Notes: generated from the sequence alone by a model not told the origin. A DNA stretch of 64,000 nucleotides from Streptomyces ferrugineus (GCF_015160855.1 NZ_CP063373.1:3100001-3164000); one strand, 5' to 3'; shown: positions 33,849 through 43,590, numbered from the stretch's first letter. A program made the numbers and translations.

Positions 33849-34898
33849 CTAGTCCGGCCCCATTCTGCCCTGCGTGCCGCCGTCGGACTCGCCCGCCCTG
33901 ACCGGCAGCGGATACGGCGGGGGAGTGCCGCCGAATTCCGGGCAATGGGCCTGGTGGTCGCACCAGCCGCACAGCTTCGTCGGCCGCGGCCGCCAGTCAC
34001 CCGACTCCGTCGCCACCCGGATCGCCTCCCACAGCGCGAGCAGCTTGCGCTCGACCCGCTCCAGATCCGCCACGACCGGGTCGTACGTCAGCACATCACC
34101 ACTGCCGAGATACACCAGCTGAAGCCGGCGCGGGACGACCTTCTTCAGCCGCCACACCACCAGCGCGTAGAACTTCATCTGGAACAGCGCGCCCTCGGCG
34201 TACTCCGGCCGCGGCGCCTTGCCCGTCTTGTAGTCGACGATCCGCACCTCACCCGTGGGCGCCACATCGACACGGTCGATGATCCCGCGCAGCCTGAGCC
34301 CCGAGTCCAGCTCGGCCTCCACGAACAGCTCCCGCTCGGCGGGCTCCAGCCGCGTCGGATCCTCCAGCCCGAACCACCGCTCGACGAGCTGCTCCGCCTC
34401 ACCGAGCCAGGTCGCGAGCCGCTCGCCCTCGGGATCATCGGCGAACAGCTCCCCGACCTCCGGCCTGCTCTCCCGCAGCCGGTCCCACTGCCCGGGAATG
34501 AGCGACTTGGCCCGCGGAGCGGTCCGCTCGGCGGCCGGCGCGTCGAAGAGCCGCTCCAGCACCGCATGCACCAGCGTGCCCTTGGTCGCCGCCGCACTCG
34601 GCTTCTCGGGCAGCCGGTCGATCACCCGGAACCGGTAGAGCAGAGGGCACTGCATGAAGTCGCCGGCGCGGGACGGGGACAGGGAAGTGGGCGGTATGAC
34701 GGGGCGGACGGGGGCGCCGGCCGGCGGGACCGCCTCCGGTGCCCCGGCGGTGTCGTCGGCCGGGGGCACGGCCTCATCCGCCCCGGCCGTCGCCGCCGTA
34801 CTGTCCGCCCCCGCGGGGTACTCGTCCCGCACCGGCCCTGTCGCCGGCGCGACGTCACTGCCGCAGCCCGCCGCGGCACCCTCCGTGCTCGTCTCCAT
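33849..34898 (-). CDS. RecB-family PD-(D/E)XK nuclease with iron-sulfur cysteines
   Basis: 349 residues from ATG at 34898. An Ala/Pro-rich disordered N-terminus (1 to about 68) precedes a compact nuclease domain: SLSPSRAGDFMQCPLLYRFRV, ATKGTLVHAVLERLFD, LRGIIDRVDVAPTGEVRIVDYKTGKAPRPEY (Asp and DYK catalytic residues). The closing CGWCDHQAHC cluster follows. Cys84, Cys310, Cys313 and Cys319 match the four-Cys [4Fe-4S] arrangement of Cas4/AddB-type nucleases. No helicase domain is present and no cas genes are nearby, so a stand-alone DNA repair exonuclease is likely. The gene ends 14 bases before the response-regulator start, so the two are probably co-transcribed. Confidence 0.88.
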   Translation of the reverse strand: METSTEGAAAGCGSDVAPATGPVRDEYPAGADSTAATAGADEAVPPADDTAGAPEAVPPAGAPVRPVIPPTSLSPSRAGDFMQCPLLYRFRVIDRLPEKPSAAATKGTLVHAVLERLFDAPAAERTAPRAKSLIPGQWDRLRESRPEVGELFADDPEGERLATWLGEAEQLVERWFGLEDPTRLEPAERELFVEAELDSGLRLRGIIDRVDVAPTGEVRIVDYKTGKAPRPEYAEGALFQMKFYALVVWRLKKVVPRRLQLVYLGSGDVLTYDPVVADLERVERKLLALWEAIRVATESGDWRPRPTKLCGWCDHQAHCPEFGGTPPPYPLPVRAGESDGGTQGRMGPD

Positions 34899-35073
34899 GA
34901 CCACAGACCTTACGGCCCACCACTGACAGTGACCCACCCCGACCGGCACCGCCGGGACACCGGGGAAATCTCAGGGGGGTGCCGGGGCGAAACACGCCAC
35001 GACGGCCGCATACCATCGACCCGAGACCCTTCCGCCCGGCAGGCGCGGAAGACGCTTCGAACGAGGGGAAACC

Positions 35074-36615
35074 GTGGACGAGAGCGGCGGGAGCGGGCAG
35101 CCGCGGTCCGGCACCGACGAGTCGACCGATCACCGGCCGGACCGTAAGACCCCGGCCACCGACCCCACACGCCCCGACCCCACCCCGTCCGACGAACGGC
35201 CCATGGACCACCGGCGGTTCGACGGCACCGGGGACGACGCCGCGCCCGAGACCTCCGAAGACCGTGCGCACGCCCCGGACGACTCCGCCGCGAGCGAGAC
35301 GCCGGGGGAAGGACCCACGGACGGCACGCGTGCCGGCTCCGGAACCGAGCAGCACCCGGAACCGCCCCCCGGCACCGAAGCCCACCCCGCCCCGCACATC
35401 CCCACCGACGACCGCGCCTTCGCCCACTCCGACACCAAAGGCCGACCGCCGAAGCGCCCCAAGGACCCCCGAGGCGGCCTGCTCATGGGCCGCCCCTTCG
35501 GCGTGCCCGTCTACGTCGCCCCCAGCTGGTTCCTCGTCGCCGCGCTGATCACCTGGGTGTTCGGCGGCCAGCTCGACCGCGTCCTGCCCGAGCTCGGCGC
35601 CGCCCGCTACCTCGTCTCCCTCTTCTTCGCGGTCGCCTTCTACGCCTCCGTCCTCGTCCACGAACTCGCCCACACCGTCGCCGCCCTCCGCTTCAAGCTC
35701 CCCGTGCGCCGCATCCAGCTCCAGTTCTTCGGCGGCGTCTCCGAGATCGAGAAGGAAACCGAGACACCCGGCCGCGAATTCGTGCTCGCCTTCGTCGGCC
35801 CCCTGCTCTCCCTCGTCCTCGCCGGCGTCTTCTACGGCGCCATGCAGACCGTCGAACCCGGCACCGTCCCCGGCGTCCTCCTCGCCGGCCTGATGGTCTC
35901 CAACCTCATCGTCGCCGCCTTCAACCTGCTCCCCGGCCTGCCCCTCGACGGCGGCCGTATGCTCCGCGCCGTCGTCTGGAAGATCACCGGCAAGCCCATG
36001 GTCGGCACCATCGCCGCCGCCTGGGTCGGCCGCGCCCTCGCCGTCTCCGTCCTCGTCGGGCTCCCGCTGCTCACCCAGTCCGGCGCCCTCGGCTCCGACG
36101 CCGTCGACAACGTCGGCATGGACACCGTCATGGACGCCCTGCTCGCCGCCATCCTCGCCGCGATCATCTGGACCGGCGCCGGCAACAGCCTGCGCATGGC
36201 CCGGCTCCGCGAACACCTCCCGGAACTGCGCGCCCGCACCCTCACCCGCCGAGCCGTCCCCGTCGAGACCGACACCCCCCTCTCCGAGGCCCTGCGCCGC
36301 GCCAACTCCGCCGGCGCCCGCGCCCTCGTCGTCGTCGACGCCGACGGCAACCCCGTCTCCCTCGTCCGCGAGGCCGCCATCGTCGGCGTACCCGAACACC
36401 GCCGCCCCTGGGTCGCCGTCAGCGGCCTCGCCCAGGACCTCACCGACGGCATGCGCGTCTCCGCCGAGCTGGCCGGAGAGGAACTCCTCGACGCCCTGCG
36501 CGCCACCCCCGCCACCGAATACCTGGTCGTCGAGGAGACCGGCGAGATCTACGGCGTGCTGTCCGCAGCCGACGTCGAGCGCGCCTTCGTGAAGGCCATG
36601 GCCCGCCCCTCCTAG
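35074..36615 (+). CDS. Site-2 protease (M50) with CBS domains
   Basis: 513 residues from GTG at 35074 (GAGGGG upstream). The first 130 residues are hydrophilic, Pro/Asp-rich and disordered. Membrane helices then carry the zinc motif HELAH (His196, Glu197, His200) in VLVHELAHTVAALRF and the second motif NLLPGLPLDGGRML, where Asp is the third zinc ligand. The C-terminus holds two CBS repeats (RAVPVETDTPLSEALRRANSAGARALVVVDADG and a second to EIYGVLSAADVERAF) that may sense adenine nucleotides. Intramembrane proteases of this type cut anti-sigma factors and other membrane proteins. The substrate is unknown. Followed by trmI. Confidence 0.92.
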   Translation: MDESGGSGQPRSGTDESTDHRPDRKTPATDPTRPDPTPSDERPMDHRRFDGTGDDAAPETSEDRAHAPDDSAASETPGEGPTDGTRAGSGTEQHPEPPPGTEAHPAPHIPTDDRAFAHSDTKGRPPKRPKDPRGGLLMGRPFGVPVYVAPSWFLVAALITWVFGGQLDRVLPELGAARYLVSLFFAVAFYASVLVHELAHTVAALRFKLPVRRIQLQFFGGVSEIEKETETPGREFVLAFVGPLLSLVLAGVFYGAMQTVEPGTVPGVLLAGLMVSNLIVAAFNLLPGLPLDGGRMLRAVVWKITGKPMVGTIAAAWVGRALAVSVLVGLPLLTQSGALGSDAVDNVGMDTVMDALLAAILAAIIWTGAGNSLRMARLREHLPELRARTLTRRAVPVETDTPLSEALRRANSAGARALVVVDADGNPVSLVREAAIVGVPEHRRPWVAVSGLAQDLTDGMRVSAELAGEELLDALRATPATEYLVVEETGEIYGVLSAADVERAFVKAMARPS

Positions 36616-36653
36616 CGCCGCACTCCGTGGTCGGCGGCCCCCGCAAACCCCGG

Positions 36654-36666
36654 TAGGCTGTTCACA
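36654..36666 (+). promoter_or_regulatory. -10 box placing the trmI start at +1
   Basis: TAGGCT at 36654-36659 is 6 bases before the ATG at 36666, so predicted +1 coincides with the start codon. No Shine-Dalgarno sequence is present, which points to a leaderless transcript. Confidence 0.5.
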
Positions 36667-37568
36667 TGTCCGAACCGACCGGTGCCGCCCGCCGTCGCGG
36701 GCCCTTCAAGGTCGGGGACCAGGTACAGCTGACCGACCCCAAGGGCCGCCACTACACGTTCACGCTCGAAGCCGGGAAGAACTTCCACACCCACAAGGGT
36801 TCCTTCCCGCACGACGAACTGATCGGCGCACCCGAGGGCAGCGTTGTCCGCACCACCGGGAACGTCGCCTACCTCGCGCTGCGCCCCCTGCTCCCCGACT
36901 ACGTCCTGTCCATGCCCCGCGGCGCCGCCGTGGTCTACCCCAAGGACGCGGGGCAGATCCTCGCCTTCGCCGACATCTTCCCCGGCGCCCGCGTCGTCGA
37001 GGCCGGCGTCGGCTCCGGCTCGCTCACCAGCTTCCTGCTGCGCGCCATCGGCGACCAGGGCATGCTGCACAGCTACGAGCGCCGCGAGGACTTCGCCGAC
37101 ATCGCCAAGCAGAACGTGGAGCGCTACTTCGGCGGCCCCCACCCCGCCTGGCAGCTCACCGTCGGTGACCTCCAGGACAACCTGAGCGACACCGACGTCG
37201 ACCGCGTCATCCTAGACATGCTCGCCCCCTGGGAATGCCTCGAGGCCGTCTCCAAGGCACTCGTCCCCGGCGGCATCCTCTGCTGCTACGTCGCCACCAC
37301 CACCCAGCTCGCCCGGACCGTCGAGTCGATCCGCGAGATCGGCTGCTTCAACGAGCCGACCGCCTGGGAGACGATGATCCGCAACTGGCACATCGAGGGC
37401 CTCGCCGTCCGGCCCGACCACCGGATGATCGGCCACACCGGCTTCCTGCTCACCGCCCGCCGCCTCGCCGACGGAGTCGAGCCGCCCATGCGCCGACGCC
37501 GCCCCGCCAAGGGCGCCTACGGCGAGGACTACGAAGGCCCCAACGCCGACGGCGGCAGCGGCCGCTGA
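36666..37568 (+). CDS. trmI: tRNA (adenine(58)-N1)-methyltransferase
   Basis: 300 residues. It methylates A58 in the T-loop of tRNAs using SAM, as a homotetramer. The N-terminal beta-domain (FKVGDQVQLTDPKGRHYTFTLEAGKNFHTHKG) is followed by SAM motif I VVEAGVGSGSLTSFLLRAIG, YERREDF (acidic ribose contact) and motif IV VILDMLAPWECL, the catalytic region. Close homologue of mycobacterial Rv2118c/TrmI, which likewise sits near arc/dop/pup. Length as expected. Ends at a very strong terminator. Confidence 0.95.
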   Translation: MSEPTGAARRRGPFKVGDQVQLTDPKGRHYTFTLEAGKNFHTHKGSFPHDELIGAPEGSVVRTTGNVAYLALRPLLPDYVLSMPRGAAVVYPKDAGQILAFADIFPGARVVEAGVGSGSLTSFLLRAIGDQGMLHSYERREDFADIAKQNVERYFGGPHPAWQLTVGDLQDNLSDTDVDRVILDMLAPWECLEAVSKALVPGGILCCYVATTTQLARTVESIREIGCFNEPTAWETMIRNWHIEGLAVRPDHRMIGHTGFLLTARRLADGVEPPMRRRRPAKGAYGEDYEGPNADGGSGR

Positions 37569-37597
37569 GGCAGCCTCCCACCGCGTTCAACGTACAA

Positions 37598-37650
37598 GCG
37601 CTGTGGTCGAGTTCCGGGGAGGAGCCCGGAACTCGACCACAGCGCCTTTT
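37598..37650 (+). terminator. Strong rho-independent terminator after trmI
   Basis: Perfect 21-base inverted repeat (37598-37618 with 37625-37645), 6-base loop, then CTTTTC. One of the few terminators here with a T-run. Confidence 0.92.
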
Positions 37651-37827
37651 CGTTGACACGCCGACAGCAACCGACAACTCGGAGTGCCGCAGACCCCGTC
37701 CACCGCACCGACCACGCGACATCCGGCACCGGAACTCCACACCCCTGCCGTTCCCCCGCACTGTGACGTGTGGCACGATGCTGGCCACCCACCCCCACCG
37801 GCACAGCCCTCACAGGAGACACTCCTA

Positions 37828-38406
37828 GTGCAGCAATCCGCCGTCCCGGAACTGGCACACACCCACACCCGGCCCATCCACTGGCTCGCCACCGCCACAG
37901 CGGTCGCCGGTGTCGTGGCGTTCTCCTCGGTCCTGCAGCCCAACCCGGCGACAGCGGCCCAGCCGGCCGGCCCGGAACCACGGCACGCCCCCGCGGCCGC
38001 CGCGGCCCCCGACCCCGCACGCGTCGACTTCCCCCTCGAATGCGGCCCGGTGAAAGCGATCGTGGTGAAGAAGGCCACCGGAGACCTCGACGGCGACGGC
38101 AGCCCCGAAACCGTGGCCGTCGTGCACTGCGACTCACCCATGGGCACCCCGCCCGACGGCGTCTACGTCCTCACCCGCGCCAAGGACACCGCCGCGGCCC
38201 GCCTCGTCGCGACCCTCGTCGACCCGAAGGACAGCAACACCGTCAGTGACATCACCGTCCGTGACGGAGCCGTCGAGGCCGACCTGCTCGGCTACTCGTC
38301 CGACGACGTACCGCGCTGCTGCCCCGACGTGAAGGACAACGCGAAATGGCAGTGGAAGAACGGCGCGTTCGCCCGCTCGACACCCTCCGGTGCCCGCAGC
38401 GTCTGA
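37828..38406 (+). CDS. Secreted or membrane-anchored protein of unknown function
   Basis: 192 residues from GTG at 37828 (AGGAGA upstream). After a short hydrophilic lead, a single hydrophobic segment (WLATATAVAGVVAFSSVL, about 23-40) and NPATAAQPA suggest an uncleaved or cleaved signal. The exported part is Ala/Pro-rich and then globular: ECGPVKAIVVKKATGDLDGDGSPETVAVVHCD is an FG-GAP/EF-hand-like calcium loop (DLDGDG), followed by GVYVLTRA and a CCPDVKDNAKWQWKNGAF ending. Four Cys in the exported part could form disulfides. The family is not recognised. Confidence 0.75.
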   Translation: MQQSAVPELAHTHTRPIHWLATATAVAGVVAFSSVLQPNPATAAQPAGPEPRHAPAAAAAPDPARVDFPLECGPVKAIVVKKATGDLDGDGSPETVAVVHCDSPMGTPPDGVYVLTRAKDTAAARLVATLVDPKDSNTVSDITVRDGAVEADLLGYSSDDVPRCCPDVKDNAKWQWKNGAFARSTPSGARSV

Positions 38407-38464
38407 TCTCCGCCACCGACCGCTGTGAGAAATCAGACAGTCGTAACACCCCGTACGGGACCGG

Positions 38465-38770
38465 TCACTCGGCGTCCGGGCCGAACATCTCGACCTTGTC
38501 CGAAACCCGACGCACATGGATGCACTCGCCCGGGCACTCCCGCGCCGAGTCCACCACATCGGTGAGAAGCGGCAGCGGCACGGGCGTTGTAGCCCCGCTG
38601 GCCTGCAAAAGCTCGTCTCCGGCGCCCTTCACATAGGCCAGACCGTCGATGTCCAGCTCGAACACCTCGGGCGCGTACTGGGCGCAGATCCCGTCCCCGG
38701 TGCAGAGATCCTGATCGATCCAGACCTCCAGCGCCTCACCCTCGACCCCGGCCGTCCGCTCCACGCTCAT
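38465..38770 (-). CDS. Ferredoxin, [3Fe-4S] type
   Basis: 101 residues. Cluster motif CTGDGIC (C-x2-D-x2-C, the Cys normally in position 4 replaced by Asp) and distal CPGEC indicate a [3Fe-4S] or convertible cluster typical of actinobacterial P450-associated ferredoxins. A short variable insert (LLQASGATTPVPLPLLTDV) separates the halves. It probably donates electrons to a monooxygenase encoded elsewhere, since no P450 lies next to it. It is divergent from arc, with about 245 bases between starts. Confidence 0.92.
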   Translation of the reverse strand: MSVERTAGVEGEALEVWIDQDLCTGDGICAQYAPEVFELDIDGLAYVKGAGDELLQASGATTPVPLPLLTDVVDSARECPGECIHVRRVSDKVEMFGPDAE

Positions 38771-38949
38771 CTCTCCTGCCGCTTCCTGCGTCGAGCCGAA
38801 CGGGAATCCGGCCAGCTCTGACGGGTGTTGAACGCTTCGACCCTACCTTCGACTGGGTTCCAATCATGTGCGGTGGGTATTCCCCTGGCGTGAGGGAGAG
38901 CGCAAGGGTGAAGATCGGACACACCCCGACCGTCTTTGTGATCTAGGGG

Positions 38950-38977
38950 TTTCAATCGACACCCACCCAGGTAGGGT
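38950..38977 (+). promoter_or_regulatory. Promoter of arc
   Basis: TTTCAA at 38950-38955 and TAGGGT at 38972-38977 with a 16-base spacer, about 39 bases before the arc start. Confidence 0.5.
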
Positions 38978-39015
38978 CTGGAAGCGTCCAGCTCCCCTTG
39001 GAGGAGGTGAGGACC

Positions 39016-40782
39016 GTGGCAGCCCACGACGACGACATGAACCGCGGCATCCGCCCGGGACGGGGGTCCGAAGACCCGGCCGGGCAGATCGCCTACCTTG
39101 AGCAGGAGATCGCCGTCCTGCGACGCAAGCTCGCCGACTCTCCGCGACACACGAGGATTCTCGAAGAGCGGATCGTCGAGTTGCAGACCAACCTGGCCGG
39201 CGTGTCCGCACAGAACGAGCGACTCGCCAACACGCTCCGTGAGGCCCGCGACCAGATCGTGGCCCTCAAGGAGGAAGTCGACCGGCTCGCACAGCCACCG
39301 GCCGGCTTCGGCGTCTTCCTCGCCGCGAACGAGGACGGCACCGCCGACATCTTCACCGGAGGCCGCAAACTCCGCGTGAACGTCAGCCCGAGCGTCGAAC
39401 TCGACGACCTCCGGCGCGGCCAGGAACTGATGCTCAACGAAGCGCTCAACGTGGTCGAAGCCATGGAATTCGAGCGCGTCGGGGACATCGTCACCCTCAA
39501 GGAGATCCTCGAGGACGGCGAACGCGCCCTGGTGCTCGGGCACACCGACGAGGAACGGGTGGTACGGCTCGCCGAGCCGCTGCTGGGCGTCACCATCCGA
39601 CCCGGCGACGCCCTCCTGCTCGAACCCCGCTCCGGCTACGTCTACGAGATCGTCCCCAAGAGCGAGGTCGAGGAACTCGTCCTCGAAGAAGTACCGGACA
39701 TCGGCTACGAATCCATCGGCGGCCTCGGCAACCAGATCGAAATGATCCGCGACGCCGTCGAGCTCCCGTACCTCTACCCCGACCTGTTCAAGGAGCACGA
39801 ACTGCGGCCGCCCAAGGGCGTCCTCCTGTACGGGCCCCCCGGATGCGGCAAGACACTCATCGCCAAGGCCGTGGCCAACTCGCTGGCCAAAAAGGTCGCC
39901 GAGGTCACCGGCCAGGCCGCCGGCAAGAGCTTCTTCCTCAACATCAAGGGCCCCGAGCTCCTCAACAAGTACGTCGGCGAGACCGAGCGGCAGATCCGCC
40001 TCGTCTTCCAGCGCGCCCGTGAGAAGGCCAGCGAGGGCACACCCGTCATCGTCTTCTTCGACGAGATGGAATCCCTCTTCCGCACCCGCGGCTCCGGCGT
40101 CAGCTCGGACGTGGAGAACACCATCGTCCCCCAGCTGCTCGCCGAGATCGACGGCGTCGAGGGCCTGCAGAACGTGGTCGTGATCGGCGCCTCCAACCGC
40201 GAGGACATGATCGACCCCGCCATCCTGCGCCCCGGCCGCCTGGACGTGAAGATCAAGATCGAGCGTCCCGACGCCGAGGCCGCCAAGGACATCTTCGGCA
40301 AGTACCTCACCGAACGCCTCCCGCTGCACTCCGAGGACCTCGGCGAACACAGCGGCAGCAAGGCGTCCACGGTCCAGAGCATGATCCAGACCGCGGTCGA
40401 GCAGATGTACGCCGAGTCCGAGGAGAACCGCTTCCTGGAGGTCACCTACGCCAACGGCGACAAGGAAGTCCTCTACTTCAAGGACTTCAACTCCGGCGCC
40501 ATGATCGAGAACATCGTGGGCCGCGCCAAGAAGATGGCGATCAAGGACTTCCTCGAGCACAACCAGAAGGGTCTGCGCGTCTCCCACCTCCTCCAGGCCT
40601 GCGTGGACGAGTTCAAGGAGAACGAAGACCTGCCCAACACCACCAACCCGGACGACTGGGCCCGAATCTCCGGAAAGAAGGGCGAACGGATCGTCTACAT
40701 CCGCACCCTCATCACCGGAAAGCAGGGCGCGGACACCGGACGCTCCATCGACACGGTGGCCAACACCGGTCAGTACCTGTAA
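39016..40782 (+). CDS. arc: Proteasome-activating AAA ATPase ARC (Mpa)
   Basis: 588 residues from GTG at 39016 with GGAGGAGG upstream. N-terminal coiled coil ([24 protein letters not shown]..., about 20-75) that captures Pup, two OB folds, then the AAA domain: Walker A GPPGCGKT at 273-280, Walker [13 protein letters not shown], sensor/arginine finger region [17 protein letters not shown]. The C-terminus ends GQYL, the penultimate-Tyr motif that docks on the 20S core. It forms a hexamer that unfolds pupylated proteins into PrcBA. First gene of the Pup-proteasome locus; a T-run terminator follows. Confidence 0.97.
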   Translation: MAAHDDDMNRGIRPGRGSEDPAGQIAYLEQEIAVLRRKLADSPRHTRILEERIVELQTNLAGVSAQNERLANTLREARDQIVALKEEVDRLAQPPAGFGVFLAANEDGTADIFTGGRKLRVNVSPSVELDDLRRGQELMLNEALNVVEAMEFERVGDIVTLKEILEDGERALVLGHTDEERVVRLAEPLLGVTIRPGDALLLEPRSGYVYEIVPKSEVEELVLEEVPDIGYESIGGLGNQIEMIRDAVELPYLYPDLFKEHELRPPKGVLLYGPPGCGKTLIAKAVANSLAKKVAEVTGQAAGKSFFLNIKGPELLNKYVGETERQIRLVFQRAREKASEGTPVIVFFDEMESLFRTRGSGVSSDVENTIVPQLLAEIDGVEGLQNVVVIGASNREDMIDPAILRPGRLDVKIKIERPDAEAAKDIFGKYLTERLPLHSEDLGEHSGSKASTVQSMIQTAVEQMYAESEENRFLEVTYANGDKEVLYFKDFNSGAMIENIVGRAKKMAIKDFLEHNQKGLRVSHLLQACVDEFKENEDLPNTTNPDDWARISGKKGERIVYIRTLITGKQGADTGRSIDTVANTGQYL

Positions 40783-40792
40783 AAGACAGGGC

Positions 40793-40835
40793 GGCTGCGG
40801 GTGCCCTCACCGGGTACCCGCAGCCCACTGTTTTT
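40793..40835 (+). terminator. Rho-independent terminator after arc
   Basis: 14-base arms (40793-40806 with 40812-40825, one G-U pair), 5-base loop, then CACTGTTTTTC. Confidence 0.88.
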
Positions 40836-40898
40836 CAGGCGGAGGCTCGCAGGCGAGGCAATGACGCAAATGATCTCCCCACCAGGGCAAAGGCGCTC

Positions 40899-40904
40899 TA
40901 GGCT
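40899..40904 (+). promoter_or_regulatory. -10 box upstream of dop
   Basis: TAGGCT at 40899-40904, after the arc terminator and 114 bases before the dop ATG. Consistent with a separate dop transcript that has a leader of about 110 bases. Confidence 0.4.
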
Positions 40905-41018
40905 CTTCCGTACCGCCGAGTCGCGCAGTGCGGGGACGGGCACCGCACACGCAACCGAGCGCCAGCGGTACTTGTGCGGCGCCCACGACCGAGGGTGCCG
41001 CCGGGCAAGGAGGGCCGC

Positions 41019-42530
41019 ATGACCGTACGGCGAGTAATGGGCATCGAGACGGAGTACGGGATCTCCGTCCCCGGCCACCCCAACGCCAATGCCATGCTCA
41101 CCTCATCCCAGATCGTCAACGCCTACGCGGCGGCGATGCACCGGGCCCGCCGGGCCCGCTGGGACTTCGAGGAGGAGAACCCGCTGCGGGATGCGCGAGG
41201 CTTCGACCTCGCCCGCGAGGCCGCCGACGCCAGCCAGCTCACCGACGAGGACATCGGTCTCGCCAACGTGATCCTCACCAACGGCGCACGGCTCTACGTC
41301 GACCACGCACACCCCGAATACAGCGCCCCCGAGGTCACCAACCCGCGCGACGCCGTCCTCTGGGACAAAGCCGGCGAGCGCATCATGGCCGAGGCCGCCG
41401 AACGCGCCGCCCAGCTGCCCGGCGCCCAGCCCATCCACCTCTACAAGAACAACACCGACAACAAGGGCGCCTCCTACGGCACGCACGAGAACTACCTGAT
41501 GAAGCGGGAGACCCCCTTCTCCGACATCGTGCGCCACCTCACCCCCTTCTTCGTCTCCCGCCAGGTCTTCGCCGGAGCCGGCCGCGTCGGCATCGGCCAG
41601 GACGGCCACGAACACGGCTTCCAGCTCAGCCAGCGCGCCGACTACTTCGAAGTGGAGGTCGGCCTGGAGACCACCCTGAAGCGCCCGATCATCAACACCC
41701 GCGACGAGCCCCACGCCGACGCCGAAAAGTACCGCCGCCTCCACGTGATCATCGGCGACGCGAACCTCTCGGAGATCTCGACGTACCTGAAGCTGGGCAC
41801 CACGGCGCTGGTCCTGTCGATGATCGAAGACGGCTTCATCGCGGTGGACCTGGCCGTCGACCAGCCGGTTCGCACGCTGCACCAGGTCTCGCACGACCCG
41901 TCCCTGAAGCGGCTCATCACCCTCCGTAGCGGCCGCACACTCACCGCCGTCCAGCTCCAGATGGAGTACTACGAGCTCTCCCGCAAGTACGTCGAGGAGC
42001 GCTACGGCGCGGACGCCGACGACCAGACCAAGGACATCCTGTCCCGGTGGGAGGACACCCTCAACCGCCTCGAGCGCGACCCCATGAGCCTCGCCGGCGA
42101 ACTGGACTGGGTCGCCAAACGGGAGCTCATGGAGGGCTACCGCCGCCGCGACAACCTCGACTGGGACGCCGCCAAGCTCCACCTCCTCGACCTCCAGTAC
42201 GCCGACGTGCGCCCCGAGAAGGGCCTCTACAACCGTCTGGCGGCCCGCGGCCGCATGAAGCGCCTCATGGACGAGGAGACCGTCGAACGGGCGAAGGCGA
42301 AGCCGCCGGAGGACACACGCGCGTACTTCCGAGGCCGCTGCCTGGAGCAGTACGCCGACGACGTCGCCGCCGCCTCCTGGGACTCCGTGATCTTCGACCT
42401 GCCCGGCCGGGACTCCCTCCAGCGCGTTCCAACCCTCGAACCACTTCGCGGAACGCGAAATCACGTCAAGGAACTCCTGGACCGCTGCCGCACAGCAGAA
42501 GACCTGGTCAGGGTCCTGTCAGGCGGCTGA
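41019..42530 (+). CDS. dop: Deamidase/depupylase Dop
   Basis: 503 residues from ATG at 41019 (AAGGAGG upstream). Glutamine-synthetase-like fold shared with PafA. It deamidates the C-terminal Gln of Pup to Glu, and removes Pup from substrates. Motifs: [11 protein letters not shown] (metal Glu), [15 protein letters not shown] with Asp95, the position of the proposed nucleophile, [21 protein letters not shown], and [26 protein letters not shown]. Located directly upstream of pup, which here ends in Gln and so needs this deamidation. Confidence 0.97.
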   Translation: MTVRRVMGIETEYGISVPGHPNANAMLTSSQIVNAYAAAMHRARRARWDFEEENPLRDARGFDLAREAADASQLTDEDIGLANVILTNGARLYVDHAHPEYSAPEVTNPRDAVLWDKAGERIMAEAAERAAQLPGAQPIHLYKNNTDNKGASYGTHENYLMKRETPFSDIVRHLTPFFVSRQVFAGAGRVGIGQDGHEHGFQLSQRADYFEVEVGLETTLKRPIINTRDEPHADAEKYRRLHVIIGDANLSEISTYLKLGTTALVLSMIEDGFIAVDLAVDQPVRTLHQVSHDPSLKRLITLRSGRTLTAVQLQMEYYELSRKYVEERYGADADDQTKDILSRWEDTLNRLERDPMSLAGELDWVAKRELMEGYRRRDNLDWDAAKLHLLDLQYADVRPEKGLYNRLAARGRMKRLMDEETVERAKAKPPEDTRAYFRGRCLEQYADDVAAASWDSVIFDLPGRDSLQRVPTLEPLRGTRNHVKELLDRCRTAEDLVRVLSGG

Positions 42531-42639
42531 GCGGCTGGCGGGCCATATCGGCCGGACATCGGCTGAGCGGGGTGGAAAACCCGGCGTCCGGGAATCATCG
42601 AGGTGGTCCCCGTACGTTGGAGAAACTGCGGGGCCGATG

Positions 42640-42663
42640 TCAGACCCGGCTTGTAGGGTCTGA
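42640..42663 (+). promoter_or_regulatory. Inverted repeat overlapping the pup promoter
   Basis: TCAGACCC (42640-42647) and GGGTCTGA (42656-42663) form perfect 8-base arms around an 8-base centre. The right arm overlaps TAGGGT (42654-42659), a likely -10 box, 70 bases before the pup start. Candidate operator for pup expression. Confidence 0.45.
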
Positions 42664-42729
42664 TCATCACCGATCGGCAGGAAAGCCGACCTGTCGACCA
42701 TGTCGGGCGAACTGAGCGGGGTGAGGGAT

Positions 42730-42948
42730 ATGGCAACCAAGGACACCGGCGGCGGACAGCAGAAGGCCACGCGTTCCACTGAGGAGGTCGAGGAGCAGGC
42801 GGCTGAGACGCAGGCTTCTGAGGACCTCAAGGAGCGGCAGGAGAAGCTGAGCGATGACGTCGACTCGGTTCTGGACGAAATCGATGATGTGCTCGAGGAG
42901 AACGCAGAGGATTTCGTTCGCTCATTTGTGCAAAAAGGTGGGCAGTAG
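42730..42948 (+). CDS. pup: Prokaryotic ubiquitin-like protein Pup
   Basis: 72 residues from ATG at 42730 (MATKDTGGGQQKATRST). Intrinsically disordered, acidic, with the helical ARC-binding segment SEDLKERQEKLSDDVDSVLDEIDDVLEENAEDFVRSFVQ and a C-terminal GGQ. The terminal Gln is deamidated by Dop, after which PafA links the Glu side chain to substrate lysines. Size and ending are canonical. Followed 48 bases later by an endonuclease VII gene instead of prcB directly. Confidence 0.98.
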   Translation: MATKDTGGGQQKATRSTEEVEEQAAETQASEDLKERQEKLSDDVDSVLDEIDDVLEENAEDFVRSFVQKGGQ

Positions 42949-42996
42949 GCCGCTTTTCCCTTCGAATCGAAGGTCTGCGGCTGACGGGGGCATCGA

Positions 42997-43590
42997 GTGC
43001 AAGAAGAGCAAGGTGTGAAGCGCTGTCCGCGGTGCGAGGAGGATAAGCCGCGGACAGCCTTCGCAAGGAACAAGGCGATGCGTGATGGGCTGCAGGTCTA
43101 CTGCCGGGAGTGCGCGTCGGCGTACCACCAGGCGCGGCAGGTGGCCAAGGGGCGCAACGTGCGGCCGCGAGTGGACGTACCCGCAGGCCACAAGTACTGC
43201 CGCACGTGCGGCAAGATCAAACCGCACAGTGAGTGGACGCGGAATCGCAGCGCTTCGGACGGCTTCGCGACGCTCTGCAAGTCATGCAAGGCGATTAAGG
43301 GGCGGGCTGGCCACCTCAAGCGTCACTACGGCATCACCGAAGCCGAACGCGACGAGATGATCGCCTCTCAAATGGGGCTCTGCGTGATCTGCCTGAAAGC
43401 TCCGGCCGTACATGTGGATCACTGCCACGAGACGGGTAGGGTCCGTGGCGTACTGTGCTTCAACTGCAATTCGGCCATCGGCAAGTTGGGAGACGATCCC
43501 GACGCCGTCCGCCGGGCCGCCGCTTACTTGGAAGGAATCGCGTGGAAGCCAACACTCGTAGCACCGGGCGTCTACCAGCTGCCTTCCTGA
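42997..43590 (+). CDS. Endonuclease VII-type HNH nuclease inside the proteasome locus
   Basis: 197 residues from GTG at 42997 (GGGGG upstream). Two zinc-binding Cys modules (CPRCEEDKP...YCRECASAY and [17 protein letters not shown]...CKSCKAIKG) precede the recombination-endonuclease-VII domain. Its core is [40 protein letters not shown], with the beta-beta-alpha-metal DHCH and closing Asn. T4 endonuclease VII resolves branched DNA; relatives here may nick or resolve DNA. The 3' end overlaps prcB by 49 bases in another frame, so prcB translation is likely coupled to it. By eye its codon use is less GC-biased than its neighbours, hinting at phage ancestry. From memory S. coelicolor has a gene in the same place. 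Confidence 0.85.
   Translation: MQEEQGVKRCPRCEEDKPRTAFARNKAMRDGLQVYCRECASAYHQARQVAKGRNVRPRVDVPAGHKYCRTCGKIKPHSEWTRNRSASDGFATLCKSCKAIKGRAGHLKRHYGITEAERDEMIASQMGLCVICLKAPAVHVDHCHETGRVRGVLCFNCNSAIGKLGDDPDAVRRAAAYLEGIAWKPTLVAPGVYQLPS

Noticed and set aside
33849..34898. Cas4 / CRISPR association of the four-Cys RecB nuclease
   Set aside because: No repeats, cas genes or spacers anywhere in the window; stand-alone RecB nucleases of this form are common in actinobacteria.
38767..40587. 606-residue frame antisense to arc
   Set aside because: Val/Leu/Asp-rich shadow of the arc reading frame, with no start signal.
42997..43590. Prophage or integrated element at the pup locus
   Set aside because: Only the endonuclease VII gene looks phage-like. 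There is no integrase, att-site repeat or structural gene, and both neighbours are core genes in normal order.
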